DNA of 46,727 bases from Reclinomonas americana ATCC 50394 (GCA_048213135.1 PS015194.1:73234-119960); one strand, 5' to 3'; shown: positions 1 to 15,000, counted from the first letter of the stretch. Translations and numbers: made by a program. The notes: a model not told the origin generated them from the letters alone.

Positions 1-1
1 C

Positions 2-3000
2 GGCGAGGGGAATCTCTCTCAAGAGACATTCGGTGACTACTGCAACATGGATGGTGCAGTGCCGCGGCTCGCCCGCCCGGAAATGGTGATGCTGGCGCTG
101 ATTTCTTACATCCATTGTCGTCGTCGTCCTCGCTGTTGGTTGCTCACGAAGTGCTGACGCAGAGCCTGGATGAGCTGCATCGCCTGATCGGTGTCAACAT
201 TCCGGAGGACTATCCCAACATGACCGACGGTGAGTGTGCTTTAATGTCATGACCGCGGTATACGTTCTGTGTGTGCAAGTGTTCACAATACCGCACCTCT
301 GCTTGTGGGTATCCTCCCAGGCATCACTCGCAAAATGCGCGAGTTTGCACGCGACCTCTGTGCAAGGTTCCCGATTCTGGAGGTCACTGAAGACTTCCAG
401 GCTCGCATCGAAGGTCGCATTCCCATGACGGTGTGTATGCTAGCTTTGCCACTGCGCGAAAGCGGCCTAGTTTGCTTACCGCTCGTGTTTGTAGAGCCGA
501 TTCGAACTCGAGGAGTTTGTTCACGACTTTATCCATTTGCAACCGCGTCAAATCTTCTTCAAGACGACCATTGTTGCGTGTGTCGACGAGTGCTTTCATT
601 GTCGGTTGCTTTGCTGACAAGTGCGATGCTGCGCAGCACGAGGGCATTACCGCGTCCACCTTTGTGGAGTGGCTGCGCAGTGGACCCATTCGAGCGGCCG
701 AGGATATGCCCGGCACCGTGATTGTGTGTTTCATTGACGAGGAGAACACGTCGCACATTCACGGCGCAGCAAAAGAGGTGTGCCTGCCCCGCTATCGATG
801 GCGAAAGTTGCTGTTGCTGACACGAGCTTGTACGTGATGTAGGCTATGGTGGATGGCATGCTGGACGGCGAACCGCTGCCTGCCAATATCTTCTTTGTGG
901 CTGCAATCAACCCGCCGCGTCTTCGTCGAGCCGATGAGCGAGACCAACTGCGGTCGCAAAGCCGCATGGCGGACGTGGACGAAGCAGCTGCTGCCAATGC
1001 GCCACGCAACGTGCTCAGTGACAGTGACCGCGACTTTGTCACGTACGCACTGCCGGCGTCGTTGGAGTCGCTGACACTCAATTACGACGAACTGACTGCC
1101 GCACAAGAGCGTGCGTAGCATATGTGTGTGTGTTTATATCTTTCGGTGGTTAGTTGCTCACGTATTCTGCAGATGCCTTTGCGGAGCGCCTCATTGAGGA
1201 GCGCGCCCTCCCGCTGTCAGATGAGCTGCCGAGTCCTCGGTATCGCGAGTTGCAGCAGCTGCAGCGCACGGAGCGTGAATCGCTGCTTGCCATGATTCTA
1301 GTGGGCCAGAAATTTGTTCGCACCGACGCCAAGCTGCACCGTGTTCGTGTCTCCATTCGCGACCTGGTCCGCGCCGAGACACTGTATCGGTGGGTGTTTA
1401 CACATATGTAGTGTGTTTTTGTGTCTCGTTTCTGACAACGGTGCAGATTTTTCGTCGCCGGTATACCGCCGGTGCTGTCGCCTGGAGACGATGTGCTGAA
1501 CGAGTACGAACTACGCCAGCAGCTGCACTGGAAGGCGGTCACCATGGCTGTCAGTCTCACCTACTACTTGCGGCTGACACCGGAGCTTCGTATTCAGTTC
1601 GAGCACAAGATCAACGACTGTGCGGCGCGTCTCCGTGGTCGCCCACAGAACTACAACTTTTCGGAGTGGGAGAGGGATGAGATGACCTACTTCTGCAGTC
1701 AGATGCACGTGAGTGATGGACAGTGTCGTCGGTGTGCGTGTTTGCGTTCATGCGATTGGTGGTGTCTCACTCGTATGGGTTCGACGATCAGCTTCCGCCC
1801 GGTATTGCGCTCACTCGCGGTTTGAAGGAAAATGTTGCGTCTGCATGCCGAGATGTGTGGTGTGTGTGCCGCTAATATGGTGATTATGTGCGCGACACAG
1901 CTTTTTGCGTGCTGCGTGTGCATGGAAGCAGGCCTTCCGCTCAACATTGTCGGCGAGCCGGGCACCGCGAAGACACTCTCGTTTGGTGTGGCCGTCAGTA
2001 ACATGGGAACTGTCGGTCGCGGACAGACCCTCCTTTCGGCGTTCCGTCGCGTGAAGCCATTCCACTACCAAGCGAGGTATGCATTTTGCGTTCCTGCCAA
2101 CAAAATAATGGAACCCGCCGCTGACTCGCTCCGTGTGTCTCGTGTGCAGCAAGGACAGCTCGGCCGCTGAGATCGAATCCGTGTTCCAGAACGCCATTGA
2201 TCTCCAGCGCCGCATGCGCAATCTCAATGGCGAGCAGTGCGTGGTATTCCTCGACGAAGCCGGTCAGTTGTGCCGTACCCTACCCCCCGATGTCCAAGTT
2301 CTTGCTGAGTTGGCTTGTTTTGTTGTTTCAGGTCTGCCGTCACAGCGCAAGCAAGCACTTAAGGTCACCCATGCCTATCTGGACCATCCGGTTGTGTCTT
2401 CTGTGTTCTTGTCCAACACGACACTCGACGCAGCGTGAGTAATTGTGTGCGCCCGCTGTCTCTTTTGTGGTGCTCTCGTTTCTCAACAGTTTTGATATTA
2501 CAGCAAGACGAATCGCATGATCCAAGTGCTGCGCCCGCTCTCGTCGGAGGCCGAACTACGCGAGCTCGCGCACGGCTTCCTCACAGACAACTCACCGCAG
2601 GCGGCCACTCCGTACCTCGAGGCGCTTGCGGAGGGGCTGTGCAGGGGATTCAAGCGTGTGGTTGAGTTTGCCGATAACCTCTTCCACATGCGCGATTTCG
2701 TGTACTTTTTGCGGTATCTGCGACGAGCCGCCTCTCGTGACGGCGCTCTGGGCGATCAGGTGCGAGTGTGCATTTGCTTGCGGTGAGAGGATTGCCCCGC
2801 TGTGCTCAAGAATGGCTCTTGGATTGCGCAGTTTGTCGTGTCGGTGGAACACTTTGTGGCCGGCGTGTATCGCAACTTTGGTGGCATTCCGTCTCACCGA
2901 TTGCGCCAGGTGCTCCTTTTTTGTTGTGCGCACATGATAGTTGCAGTGGCGTTGGTGGCTTACCGAGTCGTGTGCAACATTGCCCAGCTGTGTGACATGT

Positions 3001-6000
3001 TTGTTGACGAGGTGAACCGCGCAATCGTGGAAAGGTTCGACCCTCCTCCAGAGCACATGCTGCTGCTGATCGACGAGCGGCGTATGCAAGACTTCTCGGT
3101 GGTCAACGCCCTGCGTGGCAGCCTGGAAGAAAGGCTGAAGGAGGACGAGGACCCGAATCAGGTGTGCAATGTGATGCGCACGCGTGTGTGTGTGCGCCGT
3201 TGACGACTGACGATGTGTGTTGCTCGTGTTCGTCCACGTAGGCCCCGTTCCGCTACACCCTGCTTATCGATCCGACCGAGTCGCAGCTGTCGGTGCAGCT
3301 GCTGTACGACCTCAAGAGTGCGTGTAAAACTGAAACTGTAGCTAACAAGTGCGTACTGACCAGGCAAGTCTCTCTCTCTCTCTCTCTCTTGTGTCAGTTG
3401 TGGATCCTGATCGCACGGTGGTGCGATGTGTCACTGCGGATTTCGAGCGTGATGACGATCAGCTTGTCAATCGGCCTTTGGTTCTTGCTCGCATTGTCGA
3501 CGCCATGCTCAAGGGTCAGACGGTCGTCCTCATCAACGTTGCGACTCTCTCTGTGGTCGTCTTGTGGATTCCTGGCTTGCCAACGAGTCTCTAAACAATC
3601 ACACAGGGTGCGACCATCTTTACATCGTTGTACGATGTCTTCAATCGGCACTTCATGTGCGTCAAGGGCCAGTACTATGGTGTGTCACCAACGGTGCGCA
3701 ATGTCTTAATTGTTGATATTAACCTCCTTTGTTCCTCGCAGCCAATGTGGCCATCGGAGCCATGTCGCGCTACGTTGTCGGTGAATATCACTCTTGTCTT
3801 ACACTTCTTCGTGTTGTCCACTACTGACACTGTCCGTTGGGTGGCTAGTGCATCGCGATTTCCGTGTCATTGTCCACTTGCCACTCAAGTCGTTGCCGAC
3901 TACGCCGCTGCCGTTCTTGAATCGGTGTGTATGCGTGCCCTGTTTTTGTGTGAGTGCGAATTTGCGTGCGCTAACTCTCGCCACCTCGTCAGCTTTGAGA
4001 AATTCGTTCTTGGTGCCACCGATGGTTTGTAATGCAAGAGGCACCATCCGCGATGTTTGATGCTGATGAAAGCTTCTATTTGATACTTCACTTAGTGCTG
4101 GACGAGATGCTGCTTGATCCACGAGTCGCACGCATCCCGACCGTGGACGGTGGATCGGCGCCGCTGTTGCGCGCAGTGTCTGAGGGATGCCATGTTGCGT
4201 GTGACTGTACTTGGTTTTCGTGCGGTGCGGAGAGCTGACTTGCGCGGGTGTGACGCACAGGAATTCGTACGCCAGGTTGATCCTACCGCATTCTTTGGCC
4301 TGCATGCTGCAGAGACGGTTGCCGCTCTCTTCATCAGCGTCGCTCGTCAGAGCGCTGGCGGACTGCCGCTAGTGACTCCTCCGTTTGCCATGCCCCCTCT
4401 CAGCCGGCAGGCAGCTGCGCTGGCCGCTGCCAGTCGCTCAGATCTCGATCCCGATCAGTTGCAGACTCTCATCCGCCTCGCCAATTTCCACCTGCTGCAA
4501 TTGGTGCGACCGGAGACGCTGTACAGCTTGCGACACCGCCTGCCGGTGGTATACTTGTCGGAGGTTGGTGTCCATCCTATGTGCATCTGCTTGTCAGAAG
4601 ACGACACATGCTTATTCACTCTCCTCACTCTTCTTGGCGTGCAGTACCTGGTCACACAGGAGCACCTCTCAGTGTACGCACTGCTGTCGCAAGTGCTGCG
4701 ACTGCGACTGGCTCCCAATGGCGCTGCGGAGGCTCGTGATCAGACGCCATCCAAGTGGGTGATTTACACTCGCTCGTCGTACGAGCTGGCGCAGTTGCAT
4801 CAGCGCCCATCGCTGCTGCGAGTGCTCCTGGCGCCGATGCAAATGGAGCCCGGGCAGGATGTCGCTGATGTGGCGCAGGTTTGTTTTCGCTTCGTCTCGA
4901 ACTGTGCATGTGCCATTTGCATGCGTGCTCAAGTGTTGTGATGTGNNNNNNNNNNNNNNNNNNNNNNNNNNNNNNNNNNNNNNNNNNNNNNNNNNNNNNN
5001 NNNNNNNNNNNNNNNNNNNNNNNNNNNNNNNNNNNNNNNNNNNNNNNNNNNNNNNNNNNNNNNNNNNNNNNNNNNNNNNNNNNNNNNNNNNNNNNNNNNN
5101 NNNNNNNNNNNNNNNNNNNNNNNNNNNNNNNNNNNNNNNNNNNNNNNNNNNNNNNNNNNNNNNNNNNNNNNNNNNNNNNNNNNNNNNNNNNNNNNNNNNN
5201 NNNNNNNNNNNNNNNNNNNNNNNNNNNNNNNNNNNNNNNNNNNNNNNNNNNNNNNNNNNNNNNNNNNNNNNNNNNNNNNNNNNNNNNNNNNNNNNNNCAG
5301 ATTTCCGTACTCGGTTCCTTCATGTCGCAAGAGGACTGCGCAGCCTCGGTGCGCGATTTCTTTGCCAGTCGTCGACGCCTGCTGTTGGTGACAGCGGACA
5401 TGTTGCGTAGATCTCGCACTGGCTTCGGTCGAGAGAGATGATGCATACTGAAAGCACTTATTATTCCTCTGCTGCAGGTCGGTCGTGTCCACTCGCCAAG
5501 TCAACTTTTGGCGCTTCCAAGTCGACGAGCAACTGCGCCAACTGGCCGGTGCTGCTGCTGAGGGCGAGAGAGCACCGGTCGTGGTCCTCATTCAGCATTT
5601 GCCGCCGGAGCTCGTCTCCAACCAGTTTGGTGCGTGCTCACTGGACGCCACACCACTGATCAACAACTGGACGTATACGTACGTGGACTCGCTCGGTAGG
5701 TTGAATTTGTTTGTTCAAAGCGCTGCGTTGAAGCATTCGCGTCTCATGTGACCATCAAGGCTTGTCGACTGGATCTGCACATGACGACGCAATCGTCGCC
5801 GCTGATGCACAGGGTGCTGATGGCGAGCAGCCGGCCGCAGTCATGGGCGCAGTTCACGCACGTCAGTGGATGGCTGTGGCATTCGGCCTGACGCAGCGAG
5901 CGGTTTGTTTGTTTGTGTGGTTGTTGTTGTTTGATTTGGCTCTGTTGTGTGTACTGATGCGCTGCTGTGGACTCGGCAGGCCGCCGATGACGGACAACTG

Positions 6001-9000
6001 GGCGAATTCGACAGCCTCTTTGAGTCCTCGCTTAATGCCGTCTTCAACGTCTGCAATGTCACTGCCGTGCGGCTTCCGCAGTCGCTTGTTCTCCGCCATG
6101 CGTCGGCGTTTTACAAGGCGCCCATGCCGACTGCAGCCATTCCTCCGGCAACTCGACTGGCCGTGTTCCGCAAGGTACGTCTGTGTGACCACTCTTCGAC
6201 AGCAGAGATGTAATGTATTGATTGCTTGTTGCGTAGGTCCTGGAAAAGCACCCGCAGCTCAAGGAGGATGTCGTGCAGCGCTTCGTGAGCATGTGGAACT
6301 TGATGATGCTGTCGCGCATTGTGGACTCGAGCTGCAAGGTCCTCACGCGCTTCCTTCTCCGATTTTGTCGCATCTGTTGTGCCTGCTGACACGAGAGTGC
6401 CGCTGTTGCAGAGCATCTTGCGTGGCGACATTGTGCGGTCGTTGCTGGATGTCATCCTGTCGAGCATGCAAGAGATGATGCAGGGTCAGCTGTCCAACAT
6501 TGTTCGGGCCTTCTGCGAGCATCTGTCATTGGAAAGCGTACTTCGCGTGCTGTTTGACGACGAAGCCAACTTGGCGGTGCACGCCGAGTGGCTCACAGTG
6601 TGCATTCGCTCCCTCGAATCGTCGCGTCCGACCGGCACCGGCAGCGGCACCGGTGCATTGACATGCTCAGTGCCAATGGGCAAGGACCTCATCGCTGAGC
6701 CGCCCCGACTGCCACTATACGATGTTGCGTGCCCAGGCGTGATTGTGAACAGCGCACACCCGAGCCTTGTGAGAGGTGGCCAGCTCAAGCGGTGTTTTAT
6801 TTCTCTGCGTTGAACACAGTACCTCGCGTCTCGCATGCGTACTCTGGTGCGACGAGCTGTTCGACGTGTTCCGGAGCGTCGCGACGATCCTGAGGCTCTT
6901 GCCGAGCAGCTCGACTTGCTGCTCCGCAAGAGCACTGTGGCCCCGCTGTGCGCTACGATCGAGCAACGCGACTGTTGCGTGTGTTCTTCGCAATTCATGC
7001 AGATTAAGTCTTGCGGAGCTCACCCAACACTCCTCCTTGCTTCACACGCAGTGCTGTGGAACAACTGCCTGTACGACTTCCTCACTCGCAGCTTGGGTCT
7101 GCCTCTTCGCGGCTTGCCTGAGCGCCTGTTCAACGTGTTTGCGCATCTGCTGGAGCTCCTCGACTCGCGCCGTGGCAAGATGTGCTCCATGTTCGTCTCG
7201 CTGCATCTGCAGCGCCCGCTCTTCGCATTCGCGTTTGCGTCACTCCGACCACTGTTGGAGATCGCGCCGGGCGAGTGCGTGCAGCTGTTTGCGGATCTGG
7301 AGCGCGCAGGCACTGTGGAGGAGTTCCGGCGGACACTCGTTGGTCGCGATGTGGGAGTGCTGTTCAATGCCCTCGTCGACATTGCTCACGGCCACGCCGC
7401 CGATGCCGACTTGCAGAAGCGCATGACGGCGCTGGAAAGCACGCTACTCTTCTACTTTAGTCGAGTCGGCAGTCGTGAGAAGCTGCTGCCCATGGTGGCT
7501 GACGCGCACGAACGCGCCAAGATTGACGTGCTTACGGTTCGCTTGGACGTCCTCGGTCAATGCGATCACTTCTCCCAAGCAAGGTTCTGACCGCACGCTT
7601 GCTTGACGTGTTTCAGGTTGTACATCTGTGGCTCCATCAGCTGCAGTTCGGCAACGAGTCTGCAGAGGTGCTTATTCGAGATCTGTCGCGCATTATCGAC
7701 GACGTCGAGCGTGCGGTGCGCGAGGCGCGCCTGGTAAGCTGTTACAGCTGAATCATTCCGTCCGTCTGCGGTTGTCTCACTAACACGTGTCGCAATAGCC
7801 CTTCGGAGGCGTGATGGAACTCGTGCGGCAGCTGATTCGCGCCGAGTATGACCGCCGTCATGGAGTGATTGATGGACAAGTGGTGGCTGGATTCCTCTTC
7901 GAAGTTCTGCAAACATTTGTGTCTGCACCGTTGTTGGAGGCAGGTGTGCGCGAGGACCCGGCCGTCCAGGCTCAGTGGCTCGACGGTCAGGCCAGTGCCA
8001 TGAGACTGCTGAATCCGGAGCAGGCCGATCACTCTCGCTTCGTGCGTAATCAGGAGCGCACTTGTCGCCGCTCACGCCGCTGTCGCCTTCTCAATCATGG
8101 TTTTGTGTGTATAGTTCTTCAACGAGTTGCCGCGCGATCTGCGCGCTCAGATGCTGCTGAAGATCGTCCGCGAGGCACTCTCGTCGCCCCATCACGAGGC
8201 CAAGGAACAGCTCTTCAGCGCCATGAGCGACGAGATTCGCATGGGTATTGCCAGCCCGGAACAAGGCGCAGCTGCAGGTGCTGCCGCGCCTGCCTTTGTG
8301 CCGTTGGATCTCTGTGCGGCGGACGTGCTGGCGGATGCGGCATTTGTGTCGCGCTTCGACGTACTGTGCTACGAGGTCAGCTGTTCTGCCTCTTGCTGCC
8401 TTTTTGTAATGCGCACACTTACCGATTCTGCTTCGTGCAACAGGTGTTTGCAGAGTATATTCGTGGGTTCACCGTGCGCGACTGCGTGCAGTACATTCTC
8501 TCGATTGAGCAGCAAGTACTGCGCGACCCAGGCGCCAAGGTACACTACAATACCGTACGCGTTCAACATGGCAAAAACAGTTGAGCCTCACCCGCTGTTT
8601 CTCTCTGTCTCTCGCTTGCGTGTTGCACAGTTGTCTGGTGACGTGTTCGGGGCCGCACTTCGTGTCCAACTCTTGCGAACATTTGCCTCGACGCTCGGCA
8701 GCGATCCACGACCACCCATCGAAGTTGCGTCGTGCGACGAGTTGAACTCTCTTTCCGTGCTTCCCCTGGTTGCTCATTGTGACCGCCAGTTGCTACGTGA
8801 TGTAAATGTGGTCGGCGATGTCGCTACCGCCGAACGCCTGTTGCGCCAGGCGCTGGCTTCCGGCCAACCGGCTCAGTTGTTCTTCTTCGGCTCCATTCCG
8901 GTGCGACTCCTCGCGTGTGTCTTCGATTGGTTTTAGGCATGGTCTTTACCGCGGCTTTCGCTTGTCACATGCATATGCAGACACAAGACCGGCTGGTGAC

Positions 9001-12000
9001 CGTGCTGCGTTCGCGTGAGTTCCTCGACGCGCTGGGCATGGTGCAAAACTGGTTCGTCGATTCGGAAGTTGGCGCCGCCTCCTCGCACCAGATGCCATTC
9101 ATGCTCGATCCGACGCACCCACACCATGCGGTCTTCACGGCTCTCCGCACTGCGATTGCCAACAATAACCCTCAAGTTTGTGCACTCGACTAGCTGCCTA
9201 CTTCAATGGAGCCACACACTCATTTATCGCACAATGTTCTTTGGTGCAGGCGGTGGTGCAGCTCGTGACCGAGCGAGTGAATCAGGCCGGTGGCGACGCT
9301 TCAGCGATCCTGGAAACGCGCCACGTGCTCCGCATGTGCGTGTTGGCTGTCGCGTACCACGATTACTTCTGCCGCTGCCGCGAGAGTGCTTGCCTCGTCA
9401 CACTGCTGGACGACGCCGCCTACCAGGGCGTCCGAGATGCGCTGCTGCTGGATTCGCACGCGGGTTCGGCGGGCCGTGAGCGTCGCATGTTCCGCTTCTT
9501 CTCGGTTATGCCACCCGACGTTCCCGATCGCTACGCCAACGCATTCGCGTACATCTTTTCTCTCCAGTTGTGTTTCCTCTGTCTCTCATGCCACTTCTCG
9601 GCACAGTGGTTAACGCACTTGCTTACCATTGCAGTGCTGTGCAAAACGATCCGGCCCTTGCGATCAAGCGCCACTTCTTGTTCAACTTGCTGCTCACCGC
9701 TGTCAGCCTGCCGCACGATAGGAGCCATTTGTACCCACGCATCTTCTGTCCGACGGTGAGATCGTCGCTGCGGCGTTGACTGCCGTCGTTTTCGCTTCTC
9801 ACAGTGGTGGTTTACTGATGTGCAGGAAATCGACGGTGCCAGCGAAATCGGCATTGGCTCTGCCAACTGTCACCGCAAGATCTGGGACTGCGGCTACCAG
9901 TATGACGTGCAGACTGGTTTGCAGCAAGGTCATACGTTTGACGGCAACACGCTGCACCGGTTGACCATGAACGCCATTACCTGTGCGTTTGCTTGTTGCA
10001 TGTGCACCATCGTCGAGGGAGACTGACAACTAGAATGCGCATCCTTGCAGGGGGCTCCACTGCCATGTGCTTCCTCATCGACCCGGAGGTTCACGCGGAA
10101 AATATTCGAGACGGCCGGTATGTGTGTGTGTGCACCGCTGGTATGTATAATGCACGACAGATTGCTGACAGAATGTTCATCGGCAGGCCGTACCATTACC
10201 TGAGTTGAGTTGCATCGTGCTGCCGCGCCATGTGCGACTGAGCTCACGAATTGCTCCTTGTTTTTATTGTGGCATTTTGTAGACGCCTACGGAGAGTTTG
10301 CACGTGAGCGAGTCGATGGTATCGAGGTCCAGCGCAACCTGTCGCAGCAAATCGCCATTTACGCCTGGACGAAACCTTCAGTGTTCTTTGATGAAGTCTC
10401 TGCGCACGGTCTGCATCTCCTATGCTGGCGCTGTTGTCTTTTGCGGTGCTGCTGACGTGACGCTTTGTGTCTGGTAGCTGCGGTCACCGATGTGTCGTTC
10501 TACATGACGCAGGCGTTGGATCTGTGGCGAACAGAGGCGTGGCGAGCGATTCGTGCGGGCGGCGCTGATGTTCTGCGTGCGCACTTTACGACAGAGCCGC
10601 AAGGTGAGTTGCTGGATCGTGTATGTGAAGTAAGAGGCGACACGAGAGCTTATTCGTGAAACCATCATAGCCAAGGGCTATGAGAATTCCTGGCGCGATT
10701 GGTCATTCGCGCATTTGGTGGGTGCCGACTACGTGGCACTGAAGGCGCCGTACGAGGGCGCAGCCCGCCGCGCGGCTGAGCCCGTCGACCGTGCGTTGGA
10801 GTGGCATAACAGGAACATTGCAAATGTGGGCCTCCACCGACTGCGCTTCCCATCCGTTGACTCATTCCGCGATGCGCTTGGTAAGTGTTGTCATCAAGAA
10901 GGCGATGTCATGTGAAGTAACTGGCCTCATGATCACCATCGTGTGCCGGTTTGCAGGAGCGCAACGACCCGCGTTTGTGTACAAGTTCTTTGGCAAACGG
11001 CGCCATTTGTCCATGTTACAGCACATTCCGCTGTTGGTGCACTTCTACAATGCGATCCACCAGCTGGTGGACCACCGTTGCGTTGGGCGCTGCTCTGCTG
11101 CTTCTCGCATCGTGTTGACTGTGGGTCACAGGCCTTACCGAGGAGCAAGCCTGTTCCATGACTGTGCGTACCGTCATTGCTGAGCTCGAAGAGCGCGCCG
11201 ACATGCGTCGCGAATTGCTGGAGCTGTGGAACCAATTCCGAGCGGCCACGACGGAGATTGCGGAGGTGTTTGCTCTGTTGCCTGGTTGCGGAGAAGACGA
11301 CGATGGTGGCGATGAAGACGGCGGCGCCGACGATGGTGCACACCGCGGGCAGGCCGACGCAGCTGCGCGGACAATTCCACTCATCGACGACGAGACGCCG
11401 TTGATGGTGCTCTTATCGGTTTGTCAACAGTTTGCTTGCATACTATTGTGATCATCATGTCTTGGGTGGATATTGACTGGACGTTCTCTACTTGTACATG
11501 TAGTGGGCCGACGAAAACATGCATGATGCAATCTTGCAGATTGTGGAGATGTTGGTTCGCTTGCAGAACTCGATGCTCCGATCGGCACACGACGCGCTTC
11601 CGCAGCTGGGCGTGACACGCGTGTCGGATGTGGCCCATCTGCATCTCATTGACGTCCACAAGGACTTCACGATGCAGCAGTCGCTGTTGACTGGCGACCT
11701 GGATAACTCCTTGCAGGCGTACGGTGTCACCTGCGTGAGTGTGGCGGATGATGGGCAGCTGGTGGTGGACTGGCCTCGCCTCAGTCGATATGTGCGTATC
11801 TCTTGTCCCTTTTCTCACTGTGATACGCGTGCTGACTGTGTGTACTTGCAAATGATGCAGCTCGTGTATCGCCATGTTCTCGGTCGCGCGTCAATCGTCA
11901 GCAGCAGAGATTCTACTGGTGGTGTGCGGCGAGTGTGGGAGCCCAAGACTCAACAGGCGCAGGCCGCGCACGCCGGTGCTGCGGTTGCTGCCGAGGGTGC

Positions 12001-15000
12001 AGATGCTCAGTCGGGTGGCGACGGTGCCATGAGTGCACTGGTCGAGTTACTCCCCCGAGTCACTGACCAGTTGTGTCCACCACTTGAGGGGCGCCAGGAG
12101 GACGAGTTGCAGAGAATGTGTGGCCGCGCAACTAGCGCGCAGCTGTCACAGGTGGCAGAGCAGCTGGTCAGTGTCCTCCGCAGTTGCCTGGCCGAGCGGC
12201 TGTTCTTGGACCGCCATTCGCGTCTGGTTTGTATTCGTGTGATCCACTGCAGCTGTGCAGGAAAAGTCCACTAATTGGCGAGCAGACGATTGAGGATGTG
12301 TGCAACGAGTACTGCGGAGTCCCTGTCACCGGCTTCCTCACGCTTGCGTGCGGCCGCCCGATCAGACATTTGCGCAGTCTGTGCAACGTGGTGGTCGAAC
12401 TGTTCGCCGACATGGCGGAACTCGGCGAGCAAGCGGCTGGAGGCAATTTGTTTGGCGGCGTCGGTCAACAGCTCGATCGCCCATTCTCCCTTCAGTGTCG
12501 AGTTTCGTTTTTCACGAGCTGCCCATAGGCGTGTTATCTCGCAGCTGACATGTGAATCTTGCAAGACTGCGCTGGACGCAGCACGACAGCGCATTCTAAT
12601 CTCCAGCGACAGCATGGAGGCGCGGCGTACGGTGGCGTTCTTGCAACGTGTCAGTCAGGCGCTGCGCGAGGATTACATTGTCGAGGCACTGCAAATGCAG
12701 CCACAGATGTCTCTTTGCGAGGCTCTGGGACAGGAGTTGGACCGGGAAGCGCACGGCGACATGATTGATATCTGGCTGCCTGCATCGCTGCTTGCCGAGC
12801 ACTATTCGACGTACTTGCGCTTCCTGCGCAAGGTCATTGGCGTTTTGTCTCTGCGCTTCCTGCGCGCCAATACGCAGCAGTATGCCGAACATCCACCGCC
12901 GTGGTGCGTCCCGGATCGTCCTCTGCAGCAGATGGCATTCCTGTCCGAGGAGGAGCCTCCGACGCCCGCAAATTCCGAGGCAAGCTCTGCCGATCGCCGC
13001 CGCCCTCGCCACGAAAGCGGCGACCTCGGCGTGGACGAAGATGCGGTGGAGGACGATGTGGAGATGGTTGAATTCCCCACGGCCTTCAACCGCGGTGGCC
13101 GAGGTGGCGGCGGGCAGCAGCCGGCTGGTGCACAGGACTTCTTCCTGCATCAGGCACGCCGCATGCACTTGCTGCAGAGTTTGCAAGATGCCGTGGCTGT
13201 GGGAGACATCGAGGTTTGCGACACTTGTGCTATCTCGTGTGCTGCTGCTGAAGCTGATGTTAACGGCTGCATCAGTCCATGTTCGCCGTTCTTCAAGAGG
13301 ATGTGACTCTGCTCGAGATGCGCAACTCGGACGGCCTCGGTTTGTTGCACCTGGCCGCCTGGCACAATCAAGCCGACCTATTCCATGTGCTGGTCGAGCA
13401 AGTGCCAATGGACCCGTGGATGAGAAATGCCGACGGAATGACAGCGTTGCACTTTGCGTTGCGTAGTGCCACCTCATCCTTGTCCTTCTCCACCTCGACC
13501 ACTGCTGCTCACAAGAGAAAAATCTGAAAACAGGTGCTTCCGCAACGCCCAGGCTGTCATCGGAGCTCTTGCTGAAATGGGTCCCCTCGACTTCACCATC
13601 GAGACCGAGGACAAGAGAACGCCGCTTTCGCTTGCGGAGGAGGGTGGTCACGTTGAACTGGTTGGCAAGATTCAAGCCGTGCTCCATGGGTGCGCCTATC
13701 ATGTATTTGTTTTTCCTCGCTGTTGCACAATGGTCATCACAACTGACTCTTCTGCGTGGCCGTGGCAGCGACTCTGCGCCGTCAGACGATCCAGTGGAGC
13801 TGATGCCCATCGGCGTTGCTACATTGGATGTGGTGTGGTCCCTGCTTGCTGAAGGCGTCGGCGCGTCGCCGTTGCCGGCAGATTCTGCAGTTGGAGACGA
13901 CGTCCAGTACCTGCAGAGTGCCGTATTGGCGCTGGGACTGCAGCCGCGATCCACGCAGAGTATGTCTGTGATCGAGGTCGTGCAGAGTGCGCTGGGAGAC
14001 GAGAGCGGAAGCTCGTGGCGCTGCGATGCGGCGGCTGAATGGAGCATGAGTGCAGAGGGCACCATCGCCGGTCACCCTGTGGACTTTACGGCTTTGGCGG
14101 AGGAGATTGTCGCTGGCCGAGTCGACCCGTCTCGTGATCTGGCCGCTCTGTGGGCTCTGCTGGTGGCTCAGCCACCTTCGGCGGATGCTGCACGGCCTTC
14201 ATGGGTTGTGCTTGTCACCTCCAGTCGTCGCGTTCCTGCCGCATTGTTCCGAGTGGGTGCAGATCTGGCGGAGGCCAGCCAACTGGCCGCCTTCGAAGCC
14301 GACCCTCCCAAGTCTGCTGACGAGTGCTTGTTTGTGGGCCTGCTTATGTCCAGTCGGGAATTCTTTGCTCTGGAGGTCGCGGATGAAGGGCTGCTGCAGG
14401 CTGCTCTTCTGCAGCGGTGGCAACCGCCACCGGTTGATACCGCAGCCGCAGATCAGCAGTCGACGTTGATGGAACCGAGAGAGCTTGTGGCACAGTTTCG
14501 CACACTCGTCCTTGTCTTCTTGCTCATCTATTGTTAGAAAGAACTGACGGTTTGGAGTATTGCAGCTGTGTGCTGAGCACTCCGCTCTCGCTCGTCGGTG
14601 TGCTGCCAACAGAGGGCGTGGCCGATGTTCCTGCCGACCAAACTACGGCGGCGGCGGCGGCAATTGAGCACGCCGTTACTCAATTTGGCCTATCCATCGT
14701 CTCAAGTCACGGCTCTTTGCTACATGCACTGTGCGCTCCTCAGCCGCCAGAGTCTGCTGGGCCCTCTGCGGAGGTCAGTATTATGGGTGCATGCTGCGTA
14801 TTGTTGAAGTTTTCCCCCATTCTCAATCAAGTCGCTGTCGAGTGCAGATCATGACGGCAGAGGCGGCCGCGGATTGCATCGGCGAGTGGACTCTGCTGAG
14901 CGAGAGCACCGCCGTTCTGCCAGTCAGCCCATTCTTTGATGGCGACAAGCCAGATGGCGTTCAAGTCTCGCACGTGTTGCAGCAACTCGGTACGGTCGTC

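Noticed and set aside
6960-7020. Cys-rich string (CCVCSSQF...SCG) that might be a RING in the RNF213-like protein
   Set aside because: It lies in an apparent intron with GTGTG donor and CACACGCAG acceptor, and the spacing does not fit a RING.
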